The notes under the pieces are model-generated. The model was not told the DNA's origin. It made no database searches and was given only the letters and a program-made list of their open reading frames with translations. From contig CAMKAB010000070.1 in the NCBI GenBank assembly GCA_946410375.1, positions 1 to 5,579 on the forward strand: 5,579 nt of DNA, written 5' to 3'. The position numbers and the translations under genes were made by a program. This document shows positions 1-5,538 of the stretch, in pieces (the first letter of the stretch is position 1; each line of letters opens with the position of its first letter). This DNA is from an uncultured Spirochaetaceae bacterium (GTDB lineage Bacteria; Spirochaetota; Spirochaetia; Sphaerochaetales; Sphaerochaetaceae).

Positions 1-136
1 CCTGAGGGTTGTAATACCAGCGGGGTGTGCTGTCTTTCGGGATGCTCCTGCACGACACAAGGCTCAAAAACACAAAAATCAATGAGATAACCGCATATCG
101 AAGCGTTATTTGTGTTTTTTTTAAAAAAATTTTCAC
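1..136 (-). CDS. Lipoprotein, N-terminal part only (runs off left edge)
   Basis: Reading the minus strand from a GTG at 136-134 gives 45 complete codons, open to the window edge. The start is MKIFLKKTQITLRYAVISLI, followed by a hydrophobic stretch ending in LSLVSC. This is a lipoprotein signal peptide: basic N-region, hydrophobic core about residues 14-27, lipobox L-V-S-C with the lipidated Cys at 29. The mature chain begins CRSIPKDSTPRWYYNPQ. A 'P-x-W-Y-x-N-P' motif just after the lipid anchor is reminiscent of LPP20-type lipoproteins, but 17 residues are too few to assign a family. An in-frame TGA lies 18 nt upstream of the GTG, and no ATG or other GTG/TTG precedes the hydrophobic core, so GTG is the only reasonable start. 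No clear Shine-Dalgarno is visible; the nearest GAG is 14 nt away. It is transcribed divergently from the gene at 663. Confidence 0.72.
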   Translation of the reverse strand, partial: MKIFLKKTQITLRYAVISLIFVFLSLVSCRSIPKDSTPRWYYNPQ

Positions 137-156
137 AAAGATAATGTTATCTCATT
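81..156. repeat. 11-bp perfect inverted repeat flanking a start codon
   Basis: AATGAGATAAC (81-91) and GTTATCTCATT (146-156) are exact reverse complements separated by 54 nt. One arm lies just upstream of the GTG start of the minus-strand lipoprotein, over its candidate promoter. The other lies inside its signal-peptide codons. The arms could pair in a transcript made from further upstream, or serve as paired protein-binding sites. In AT-rich DNA a chance origin cannot be excluded. Confidence 0.4.
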
Positions 157-172
157 AAGACGAAAATAGCAA
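144..172 (-). promoter_or_regulatory. Candidate sigma70-type promoter for the minus-strand lipoprotein
   Basis: On the minus strand, TTGCTA (172-167) and TAACAT (149-144) are separated by 17 nt. Each matches the consensus at four of six positions. The -10 box ends 7 nt before the GTG at 136, which would put the transcription start on or next to the start codon and leave almost no leader. This fits the lack of a Shine-Dalgarno there. A short dyad, GATAA-TG-TTATC (140-151), overlaps the -10 region. The boxes are weak, and the AT-rich context makes chance matches easy. Confidence 0.28.
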
Positions 173-290
173 TTTAACAGGATTTAAAGCGGTTTTTCTA
201 CAAAATCCGAAGTTATGATTTTTCTTTTAAGACTCAAAACTCAGCCATTTAATTCGTTACCTGAAAACCAGTTACATAATAACAACCGGA

Positions 291-316
291 TTTTTGCGAA
301 ATATTTAGCGCAAAAA
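291..316. repeat. Perfect 8-bp inverted repeat (hairpin or operator-like dyad)
   Basis: TTTTTGCG (291-298) and CGCAAAAA (309-316) are exact reverse complements around a 10-nt AT-rich loop, AAATATTTAG. The stem could form on either strand. No separate T-run follows on the plus strand. On the minus strand the stem's own A/T flank could give weak terminator character. It lies in the promoter-bearing half of the divergent region, so an operator is equally possible. This is visible structure only; its role is unknown. Confidence 0.4.
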
Positions 317-401
317 CGATGTCCCGAGGAATACATAAATAGAAGAGGAAAAGGTTGTCGCCGATAAAACCGCGGAAAGATAACGCCTCAGCACGGCGAA
401 G

Positions 402-537
402 GCGGAAACAGGAGAGGGAGCACTGACGAATGCGGAGAGATACCTGCGAACGCGGAGCCCGCCGTGCGCGGAAACAGGAGAGGGAGCACTGACGAACGCC
501 GAGAGATACCTGCGAAGACGGATGTCGCCGTGCGCGG
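402..537. repeat. Two tandem copies of a 66-bp unit plus degenerate flanking copies
   Basis: Copy 1 starts at 402 and copy 2 at 468. Their first 49 bases (402-450 and 468-516) differ at only two positions. The remaining segments (451-471 and 517-537) are about three-quarters identical and both end GCCGTGCGCGG. Weaker echoes flank the pair: GCGGAAAGATA at 372-382 matches GCGGAGAGATA at 432-442 with one mismatch, and TGCGAAGGCGGAGGTCGC near 552-569 echoes the TGCGAA-NN-CGGA-NN segments of the full copies. The unit is a multiple of three, so every frame reads a 22-residue repeat, but no frame has a usable start here. It sits upstream of the ribosome site of the 663 gene and may lie in its leader. 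Function unknown. Confidence 0.85.
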
Positions 538-646
538 TGCAGAAAAGCAAATGCGAAGGCGGAGGTCGCGCGACTTTTGAAGAAATACGCGAGCGTAAAG
601 CACTTCGAAAAAACGAAGCGCGCCCGAAAACGGATAAAAATTGCTT

Positions 647-653
647 AAAGGAG
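647..653 (+). promoter_or_regulatory. Ribosome binding site fixing the start at 663
   Basis: AAAGGAG lies 9 nt before the ATG at 663. The reading frame stays open upstream to an ATG at 522, but that codon lies inside the 66-bp repeat zone and has no comparable site. The site and the signal peptide that follows both point to 663. Confidence 0.85.
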
Positions 654-662
654 AACATTTTA

Positions 663-2951
663 ATGAAAGAAAAAACCATCATCGCACTGATCATTCTTTC
701 AATCCTGCTGTTTATAAGCTGCAAAGAAGAAAACGACATCGGTACGCTTCGCCTTGTTCTGGAAACGGAGAGTTCGAAAACCCTTCAAAAATCAGTTGAA
801 CCGCAAGCAAGCGCAAACAGAATAAGCAAATACAACGTTTCGGGAAAAGGCGCGGGAGGAAAAACCTTTTCAAAAGATTCTCTGTCTCGCAGCATCACAC
901 TTGACGGAATAAGCACCGGAGAATGGGAAATCTCCGCTTCCGCCATTTCCCAAGGAGGAAACATCATTTTAAGCGGAAACAAAACGGTTCGTTTCGCAGG
1001 CGGAGACTCAAAAGAAACCATAACCCTTTACGAAAAAGCCGGAAAAGGAAGTGCGGAAATAACCGTGGAAGGTCTCGGAAACCTTGAAAAACCGACAATA
1101 CAAGTAACACTTGAAAAAATCGGAAAAAATACGGACGTCATAGCGACGACTGAAAACAACAAAGAGACTAAGGCGAGTGCGGATAGCGACAGAATTAAGA
1201 AAAGCGAAAAAACGATTACGGATAGAGACAAACAAAAAAACGCGAGCAAATCGGAAGATGTTTATTTTACCGAAACATACGTTCCGAAAGCCCGGACAAA
1301 CTCTTATTCCTTTGAAATAAAAGAATTGGATTCGGGGTGCTATATAATGAACATAAGCCTTTCGGACGACGCAACGCTTATCTCGTCGCTTGCTGAAACC
1401 ATACGAATATGCAACAATACTTCCTCTCTCGGTATAATAGATTTCACCCCTTTGCATGCGTCTTCCCGCCCGTCATACGATGATCAGAACAACCTGACTG
1501 CGGAAAAAAAGGCGGAAATACCCGTTTCAAACGGCAGGATTTTACGCTTCTCCGTCTCGTACCCTTTATATAGCCCGGAAACAGGCAGCAAGTGCACAAT
1601 GCACCTAGCATCAAACGAAGACAACGTATCTTTCCAGCCCCTTACAGACGATATAAAGATCCTTTGGTATGCGGACGGAATACTCAAACAAACGGTCTCT
1701 TTACAAAAAAAAGCGCAAAGCGATGCGCAAAACAACAGCGTGCAAAACGCCGACTACACATTTTCGGTACAGGACGGCACCCACATAATTTCCTGTATTA
1801 TAATAAATTACACTAATGGCACCTGCTCGGGAACGCAAATCAAATACAACGGACGAAAAACGCTTCCCAAAGGAACGGCAAATCTTTTGTCCGTTCTTTA
1901 TCCCGAAAACAAACAGGACATTCATCTTTCCGGTTCATCAACAATGGGATTTCTTCCGAACGGTAAGATTCTCCTCTTAAATCCGAGCACGTCAACTTTG
2001 CAAATCCTCAAAATACAGAACAAAAAAACTGTGTTGGATAATAATGCCACCTTCTCGCCGACAAATGAAAAGTACATTTTTTTAAACAAAGCAAAAAAAC
2101 TCTGCTCTTCCGTAAATTCCGACTATTTCGCAATCACAGACGGTTCTGCTTCCATTCATATTTTAAAATACGATGAAAACAAAAACACCGTTTCGCTTGC
2201 AAAGCGGATAACAGACGACAGCGAAGTGTGTTACAACGGCGTTTTTTCCCCGCAGGAAACAACATTTAACAACATAACAAGCTTATCCGTGTGCCCGGAG
2301 AAGATCTCATCCGGCAAAGACGACAGCGTGATTCTCTTCTCCGACAACGCTTCGGACCATATTTACCTCATTCAAACAAAAAAAGAAGGCGTTAAAAACG
2401 AATCGTTCATCAGAAAAAAGCAAGGCTTTAGCAGCATAAACGCTATCTCACTATGTAATAATAAATTACTCTATTGCTCAAACAATGATTTACTATACAC
2501 GCAGCTTGAAAAAACAAACGATTCCGATGGAAACTACGCTCAAAGCATTACTCAAAGAGACGAGACAGACTCTTGGTTTTCACCGGAAAACTCAGACTGC
2601 CATGGCGCATACAAATGCGCTTTTCTGAACTCTGAAAACGTCCTTGCAGGCACACGGAACGCAATAAAGAGGCTCAGCATTTCTTCCGTAGACAGCACAG
2701 CCGAGTTTATCGGAGACATAAGCGTGAACTCTTCCGATTTCGCTCTCACACCGAACAGAGAATACCTCTATATTTGCTCTCCTGCCGGAACATTTCATTC
2801 GGTTGCGACAAATTATGCGGGAATTTTCAAAATGCTGGACACATTTCAGACAAATGCGAATTTCAAACAGGTTTCCGCCACCGATGATTATGTTGTCGCA
2901 TTGGACACTAACGGGCTTCTATACCTTTTTGAAATATCAAACGGAGAATAA
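663..2951 (+). CDS. Large modular lipoprotein, Ig-like domains plus propeller-like C-terminal half
   Basis: A 762-residue exported lipoprotein. Residues 1-20 are a lipoprotein signal peptide (MKEKTIIALIILSILLFISC) with lipidated Cys20; Phe at -3 is acceptable in the looser spirochete lipobox. About 27-123 form a beta-sandwich of the style common in treponemal lipoproteins ('GTLRLVLET' opening, 'GISTGEWEISASA' turn and strand). About 128-262 look like a second such unit ('SYSFEIKELDSGCYIMNISL'), interrupted by a charged low-complexity segment at about 157-200. About 290-395 resemble an Ig/PKD-like domain ('ILWYADG ... DGTHIISCIIINYTNG'). From about 405 to the end, seven short strand clusters recur (near 427-450, 487-502, 539-572, 593-616, 650-674, 692-715, 735-758), suggesting a seven-bladed beta-propeller. 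The fold is inferred from pattern alone. The mature chain has 13 cysteines besides Cys20. It is probably periplasmic or surface-exposed and binding or structural; no catalytic motif is visible. The downstream gene begins 2 nt after its stop. Confidence 0.85.
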   Translation: MKEKTIIALIILSILLFISCKEENDIGTLRLVLETESSKTLQKSVEPQASANRISKYNVSGKGAGGKTFSKDSLSRSITLDGISTGEWEISASAISQGGNIILSGNKTVRFAGGDSKETITLYEKAGKGSAEITVEGLGNLEKPTIQVTLEKIGKNTDVIATTENNKETKASADSDRIKKSEKTITDRDKQKNASKSEDVYFTETYVPKARTNSYSFEIKELDSGCYIMNISLSDDATLISSLAETIRICNNTSSLGIIDFTPLHASSRPSYDDQNNLTAEKKAEIPVSNGRILRFSVSYPLYSPETGSKCTMHLASNEDNVSFQPLTDDIKILWYADGILKQTVSLQKKAQSDAQNNSVQNADYTFSVQDGTHIISCIIINYTNGTCSGTQIKYNGRKTLPKGTANLLSVLYPENKQDIHLSGSSTMGFLPNGKILLLNPSTSTLQILKIQNKKTVLDNNATFSPTNEKYIFLNKAKKLCSSVNSDYFAITDGSASIHILKYDENKNTVSLAKRITDDSEVCYNGVFSPQETTFNNITSLSVCPEKISSGKDDSVILFSDNASDHIYLIQTKKEGVKNESFIRKKQGFSSINAISLCNNKLLYCSNNDLLYTQLEKTNDSDGNYAQSITQRDETDSWFSPENSDCHGAYKCAFLNSENVLAGTRNAIKRLSISSVDSTAEFIGDISVNSSDFALTPNREYLYICSPAGTFHSVATNYAGIFKMLDTFQTNANFKQVSATDDYVVALDTNGLLYLFEISNGE

Positions 2952-2953
2952 AA

Positions 2954-3478
2954 ATGAAAAAAACAAGCATTTCAATCATATTTTTCATGGTTGCATTCAC
3001 GACCTTCGCTTCTTTCAGCATTGCAGGCACGTTTGACGCCGGAATTGTTCAGGACTTCATAATTAGAAACTCGTCATACGCCCTTCAGGGAGATATTCGA
3101 TGCTCCGTTACGCCGAACTTTGAAGCCCGTCTTCCTTTGGAATTCGTGTACAATTCAAGCAGCTCAATGTTCAGCACCGGACTCTCCCTCGCATACTACC
3201 CGTTTGAAAAATCCGGTTTTTTTTGCACGTTATCGCTCATTTCGCTCGGATTCATACAACCGTCGTCCGTAACGGGACAGAGCAACATCAGCCTGAACGA
3301 ACTCAGTTTCGGTTATACTCAAAAATTCAAAAAAAAATTTCTCATTGAGGGAGAAATCGTTATAAGAGACCCGTCGGGAACGTTCGGAGATGAATACGAT
3401 TCGCTGGAAGAAGCGTTTCACTGTTACAAAAAATTCCGTGTGCGACTCAAAGCGGGTTATTGTTTTAATTTTAAATAA
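2954..3478 (+). CDS. Predicted small outer-membrane beta-barrel protein
   Basis: A 174-residue protein with a cleavable signal peptide: MKKTSISIIFFMVAFTTFAS, then FSIAG, with likely cleavage around residue 24 or 25. There is no lipobox Cys. The mature part of about 150 residues is a run of alternating amphipathic strands separated by short polar turns (about 26-37, 42-51, 55-66, 71-83, 88-101, 111-124, 127-137, 160-173). It ends GYCFNFK, with an aromatic near the C-terminus as is common in outer-membrane barrels. Eight strands at this size would fit a small OmpW- or OmpX-like barrel, but no family signature was recognised. GGAG (2943-2946) lies 7 nt before the ATG, inside the end of the upstream lipoprotein gene. 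The 2-nt gap therefore implies coupled translation and a partner role, such as anchoring or display of the lipoprotein. That role is inference. Confidence 0.75.
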   Translation: MKKTSISIIFFMVAFTTFASFSIAGTFDAGIVQDFIIRNSSYALQGDIRCSVTPNFEARLPLEFVYNSSSSMFSTGLSLAYYPFEKSGFFCTLSLISLGFIQPSSVTGQSNISLNELSFGYTQKFKKKFLIEGEIVIRDPSGTFGDEYDSLEEAFHCYKKFRVRLKAGYCFNFK

Positions 3479-3734
3479 TGCAAAGAAATACAAACAAAGA
3501 GTGCAAAACCGGGGAGTACAGAAAGATTTCCGGCAACCCGAAAACACCCCGAATAAGGCCAAAACACACCGAAAGCAGACGGAAAGCGGAGAGAAAACAA
3601 TACTTCTGTTTCTTACCTTAAACTGCGGAAAGGAGACTTGAATCCCGAATCCGGAACATTCCCCGATTTCATCAATTATAATATCGCATCTTCGTTACGG
3701 AAACAACCGAACGGGGATAATCAAGGAGTTACAC
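3479..3734. other. Spacer between the lipoprotein/barrel operon and the next lipoprotein
   Basis: These 256 bp hold no credible gene. No convincing rho-independent terminator follows the barrel gene; only short GC arms without a T-run are seen. A 13-nt motif AAAACAC[C/A]CCGAA occurs at 3541-3553 and 3561-3573, 20 nt apart. An AAAGGAG at 3629-3635 resembles a ribosome site, but the only nearby start is a TTG 2 nt downstream, which is too close. TCCCCG (3660-3665) and CGGGGA (3712-3717) could pair around the promoter and leader of the 3735 gene. Confidence 0.5.
3653..3682 (+). promoter_or_regulatory. Candidate promoter with perfect TATAAT box
   Basis: TATAAT at 3677-3682 matches the -10 consensus exactly and lies about 50 nt before the ATG at 3735. 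This leaves a leader of about 45 nt containing AAGGAG (3723-3728). The -35 is poor: GGAACA (3653-3658) at 18-nt spacing is the best seen. It would let the 3735 gene be transcribed independently of the upstream operon. Confidence 0.45.
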
Positions 3735-4625
3735 ATGTCTAAAAGAACTATTTTCAATCAAATTATCGGTTTCATCCTTTTATGCGTCGTAGTCAGCTGC
3801 AATTCGAACATACCGGAGAAAAACCTTTCGGCATCAACGGATAGTTCCGTTAAAACGCAGGTAGCGAAGAGCATACAGAATCAGCTTGATATATTGGAAC
3901 TGTACGAAGATGAGGATATCCTGTCGCTTTTGGGCGCTTCAAACACAAGCGGAGAAGATGTTGTGAGCAAATCTCTTTCCGAAGCAGGAGGCGCGGTCTA
4001 TATCGATTTTTGCTACGCAACAAACAGGAGCGTTTCCGAAAACGACTCTTCGTTCCTCATGGAAAAAGCGCACGGCCTTATGAATGAAGAAGACTTCAAT
4101 CGTTTAAAAAAAGAAATTGACGACAACGAGAAATCATTAAGGGAATGGGGTGCGAAAGCGGCGAAAGGAATGACTCCCGCACAAGAAGAAGCGTTCTATA
4201 AGGATCTGAAATCCCTCATTGTGAAAAGCAGCATTATGCTTGTTTCGGCAATCGTGTATGTTGCCGTGCCGACCACGGTGGTATGGGGAAAAATCCCCGC
4301 AGCCACGGCGCTCTCGGTTGCTGCCGGTGTTGCGGCAAACAGCGTGATGGATATTGTGGGCTATTTCAATTACGGGTACCTGCCCGATATGTTTGACGAA
4401 AACAACAGTAACAAAGTTACCGCAGACGGCGATCTGACTTTCCAGGTTTGGCTGGACAAGCTGAAGGAAAGTCCCGTGGCGACTCATGCGATTTCAACAG
4501 CCGTTACGAGCTACTGCGCTTCTCTCGGACTCGGAAAAATCCCGACAGCCATTGTTCTTTGCATGTTTACCGCATACAACGCGCTGGACGCAATTGTTGA
4601 CATGAAAAGATCGTACAATATTTAA
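3735..4625 (+). CDS. Lipoprotein with duplicated hydrophobic helical hairpins, unknown function
   Basis: A 296-residue protein. The start is set by AAGGAG (3723-3728), 6 nt before the ATG. Residues 1-22 are a lipoprotein signal peptide (MSKRTIFNQIIGFILLCVVV, then SC) with lipidated Cys22. Residues 23-160 are polar and probably mostly helical: an acidic stretch 'ELYEDEDILSLLG' at 55-67, then a charged helical part at about 116-160 containing 'LNEEDFNRL'-like spacing (actual text MNEEDFNRLKKEIDDNEKSL). The C-terminal half has two hydrophobic hairpins: about 163-184 and 187-209 joined by WGKIPAA, and about 250-267 and 269-288 joined by LGKIPTA. The two hairpins look like copies of each other. 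They are separated by a polar loop (211-248). Integral helices in a lipoprotein are unusual. No named family was recognised, and there are no catalytic motifs. It appears to be monocistronic. Confidence 0.8.
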   Translation: MSKRTIFNQIIGFILLCVVVSCNSNIPEKNLSASTDSSVKTQVAKSIQNQLDILELYEDEDILSLLGASNTSGEDVVSKSLSEAGGAVYIDFCYATNRSVSENDSSFLMEKAHGLMNEEDFNRLKKEIDDNEKSLREWGAKAAKGMTPAQEEAFYKDLKSLIVKSSIMLVSAIVYVAVPTTVVWGKIPAATALSVAAGVAANSVMDIVGYFNYGYLPDMFDENNSNKVTADGDLTFQVWLDKLKESPVATHAISTAVTSYCASLGLGKIPTAIVLCMFTAYNALDAIVDMKRSYNI

Positions 4626-4660
4626 CGTCCGCTTCCGGAAGGCGCAAGCTGAAGGGTTTT

Positions 4661-4807
4661 GTTTAGCGCACGCAGGCGGACGCATTCTTGATTTTGTTTG
4701 CGGGGCTGTTTTCGGTGGCGTTGGTTTCGCACATGCAGGCCGACATATTCTGGCACAATCCACCGACCTGTGCAATTGCAAGAAGGTTTCGTTTCGCGCA
4801 CGCAGGC
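4661..4807. repeat. Three copies of a 17-nt motif at about 65-nt spacing
   Basis: GTTTAGCGCACGCAGGC (4661-4677), GTTTCGCACATGCAGGC (4724-4740) and GTTTCGCGCACGCAGGC (4791-4807) differ at one to three positions. Starts are 63 and 67 nt apart. For copies 1 and 3 the similarity extends upstream to about 4655 and 4785. The sequence between copies is not obviously shared. The reverse complement (GCCTGCGTGCGCGAAAC) resembles the GCCGTGCGCGGAAAC segment of the 66-bp repeats near 461-474. Confidence 0.7.
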
Positions 4808-4969
4808 ATATGCGGAATCAGATTTCGGGCTTAGTGTCCGACGCCTTATACCTGCGGCATTCCGGCGTTTCCGCCCGCAAGCCTAATGTGCGTTATTACA
4901 AGACATGGCGGATATGGTGAATTGAAAAAAATGCTAATACAAGGCTACAACCTTATTATACGCTTTAAC

Positions 4970-4998
4970 TGGACAGCGGAGGATTTTGCCCGTACAAT
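4970..4998 (+). promoter_or_regulatory. Strong candidate promoter abutting the start of the 5005 gene
   Basis: TGGACA (4970-4975) and TACAAT (4993-4998) are separated by 17 nt, and each matches the sigma70 consensus at five of six positions. The -10 ends 6 nt before the ATG at 5005, so transcription would begin at or within a base or two of the start codon. A GGAGGA (4978-4983) lies between the two boxes, 21 nt from the ATG, too far to serve it as a normal ribosome site. Confidence 0.55.
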
Positions 4999-5004
4999 AA
5001 AAGT

Positions 5005-5538
5005 ATGTCAGTACTTACAAAAGGTCTCATTTTACTTATTTTCCTGGTTGTTATTTTCGGACAAAACCTTTTTCCCACAAGAGCTCTTTACTGGAGCGCA
5101 TACTTTGTAATGTTCGCCCTTGTGCCGCTTCTCTGGTTCATAAATTTTTGGGTATCTCAAAAAAGCGCGCTGAAAGCATTGCAAAATTCAAATGAATCGA
5201 ACACAAAAGACTGCACGCTTCAAGATATGAAAAACAGTTTCTTCGCAGGCATGGTCCCGGTAAACACTCAGGAAGACCTCATCCGCGGGAGACTCTGCTT
5301 CATCGGAGGAAACATTATACTCATCGGGCGGAAAGGCAGAAAAAGCGTCGTAACATGGCAGGCGAAAATAAGCGACATCACATCGGTCGGCTTCGGCACG
5401 GTGGCGGGTGTGCGTCGCGGTTTCACCGTCTACCTGAATAACGGAGAAAAATCATTCACATCAATGAAAGTTTTTAAGCACAGAGAGATTTTGTACGACG
5501 CGCTGGGCTGGAAAATAAAGACAGAAGACAAATTATGA
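5005..5538 (+). CDS. Inner-membrane protein with two TM helices and a PH-like C-terminal domain
   Basis: A 177-residue protein. Residues about 6-20 (KGLILLIFLVVIFGQ) and 28-50 (LYWSAYFVMFALVPLLWFIN region) are two transmembrane helices with a short connecting loop. About 51-95 is a polar linker. About 95-170 is a beta-rich domain ('GRLCFIGGNIILIG', 'VTWQAKISDITSVGFGT', 'GFTVYLNNGEKSFTS') closed by a helix ('HREILYDALGWK'). This strand order with a terminal helix is typical of bacterial PH-like domains, often found next to paired TM helices. The assignment rests on pattern only. ATG 5005 is the first start after an in-frame TAA at 4966-4968; no Shine-Dalgarno is at normal distance. The stop overlaps the next gene's start as ATGA (5535-5538), so the two are probably translationally coupled. 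Precise role unknown. Confidence 0.78.
   Translation: MSVLTKGLILLIFLVVIFGQNLFPTRALYWSAYFVMFALVPLLWFINFWVSQKSALKALQNSNESNTKDCTLQDMKNSFFAGMVPVNTQEDLIRGRLCFIGGNIILIGRKGRKSVVTWQAKISDITSVGFGTVAGVRRGFTVYLNNGEKSFTSMKVFKHREILYDALGWKIKTEDKL

Larger units (their letters stand above)
137..662. other. Divergent intergenic region with a composition switch
   Basis: This 526-bp gap separates the minus-strand lipoprotein from the plus-strand one. Positions 137 to about 355 are AT-rich and should hold the outward promoters. A possible plus-strand -10, CATAAT (275-280), has no convincing -35 partner. Positions about 356-630 are markedly richer in G+C and purines on the plus strand and contain the 66-bp tandem repeats. 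If transcription of the 663 gene starts in the AT-rich half, its mRNA leader would be roughly 300 nt and carry the repeats. No RNA family or tRNA was recognised, and no reading frame here has a credible start and ribosome site. Confidence 0.6.
4626..5004. other. Noncoding interval with short spaced repeats and a promoter at its end
   Basis: These 379 bp follow the 3735 gene. Shortly after its stop is a perfect palindrome CTTCCGGAAG (4632-4641) that can fold as a small stem, but the T-rich stretch starts only at 4657, so it is at best a poor terminator. Positions 4661-4807 carry the 17-nt repeats. Several frames are open across 4660-4916, but none has a start with a ribosome site or a recognisable product, so this could be decayed coding DNA. 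From about 4915 the DNA turns AT-rich and holds the promoter elements for the 5005 gene, including TATTAT (4954-4959), a possible extra -10. Confidence 0.5.

Noticed and set aside
215..367. 50-codon plus-strand reading frame starting MIFLLRLKTQ
   Set aside because: No Shine-Dalgarno before the ATG, and it crosses the AT-rich promoter zone and the 291-316 dyad. No recognisable protein features.
603..618. CTTCG-A6-CGAAG hairpin upstream of the 663 ribosome site
   Set aside because: Only a 5-bp stem and about 30 nt from the ribosome site. It cannot mask it and has no terminator tail, so it is probably incidental.
522..662. Upstream extension of the large lipoprotein to an ATG at 522
   Set aside because: It would bury the lipoprotein signal peptide 47 residues in and has no ribosome site, whereas ATG 663 has AAAGGAG at 9 nt and an ideal export signal.
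305..739. 144-residue minus-strand reading frame with a 22-residue repeat
   Set aside because: It begins inside the signal-peptide codons of the 663 lipoprotein, lacks a ribosome site, and its repeats follow simply from the 66-bp DNA repeat being a multiple of three.
3390..3641. 83-residue frame overlapping the end of the barrel gene
   Set aside because: The first third is an out-of-frame reading of the barrel gene; the rest is basic low-complexity sequence with no start or ribosome site of its own.
3638..3742. 34-codon TTG-start leader peptide overlapping the 3735 gene
   Set aside because: The AAAGGAG at 3629-3635 is only 2 nt from the TTG, and the frame runs through the TATAAT promoter box.
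4632..4665. Rho-independent terminator after the 3735 gene
   Set aside because: The CTTCCGGAAG palindrome leaves a tiny loop and the T-rich stretch starts about 15 nt beyond it and is interrupted by G.
4661..4807. CRISPR array
   Set aside because: The repeats are only 17 nt and imperfect, the spacing is uneven, there are only three copies, and no cas-like gene is nearby.
4494..4886. Overlapping open frames on both strands of the interval after the 3735 gene
   Set aside because: No ribosome sites, proline/arginine/cysteine-rich products without features, and partial overlap with the repeat motifs. Treated as noncoding or decayed DNA.
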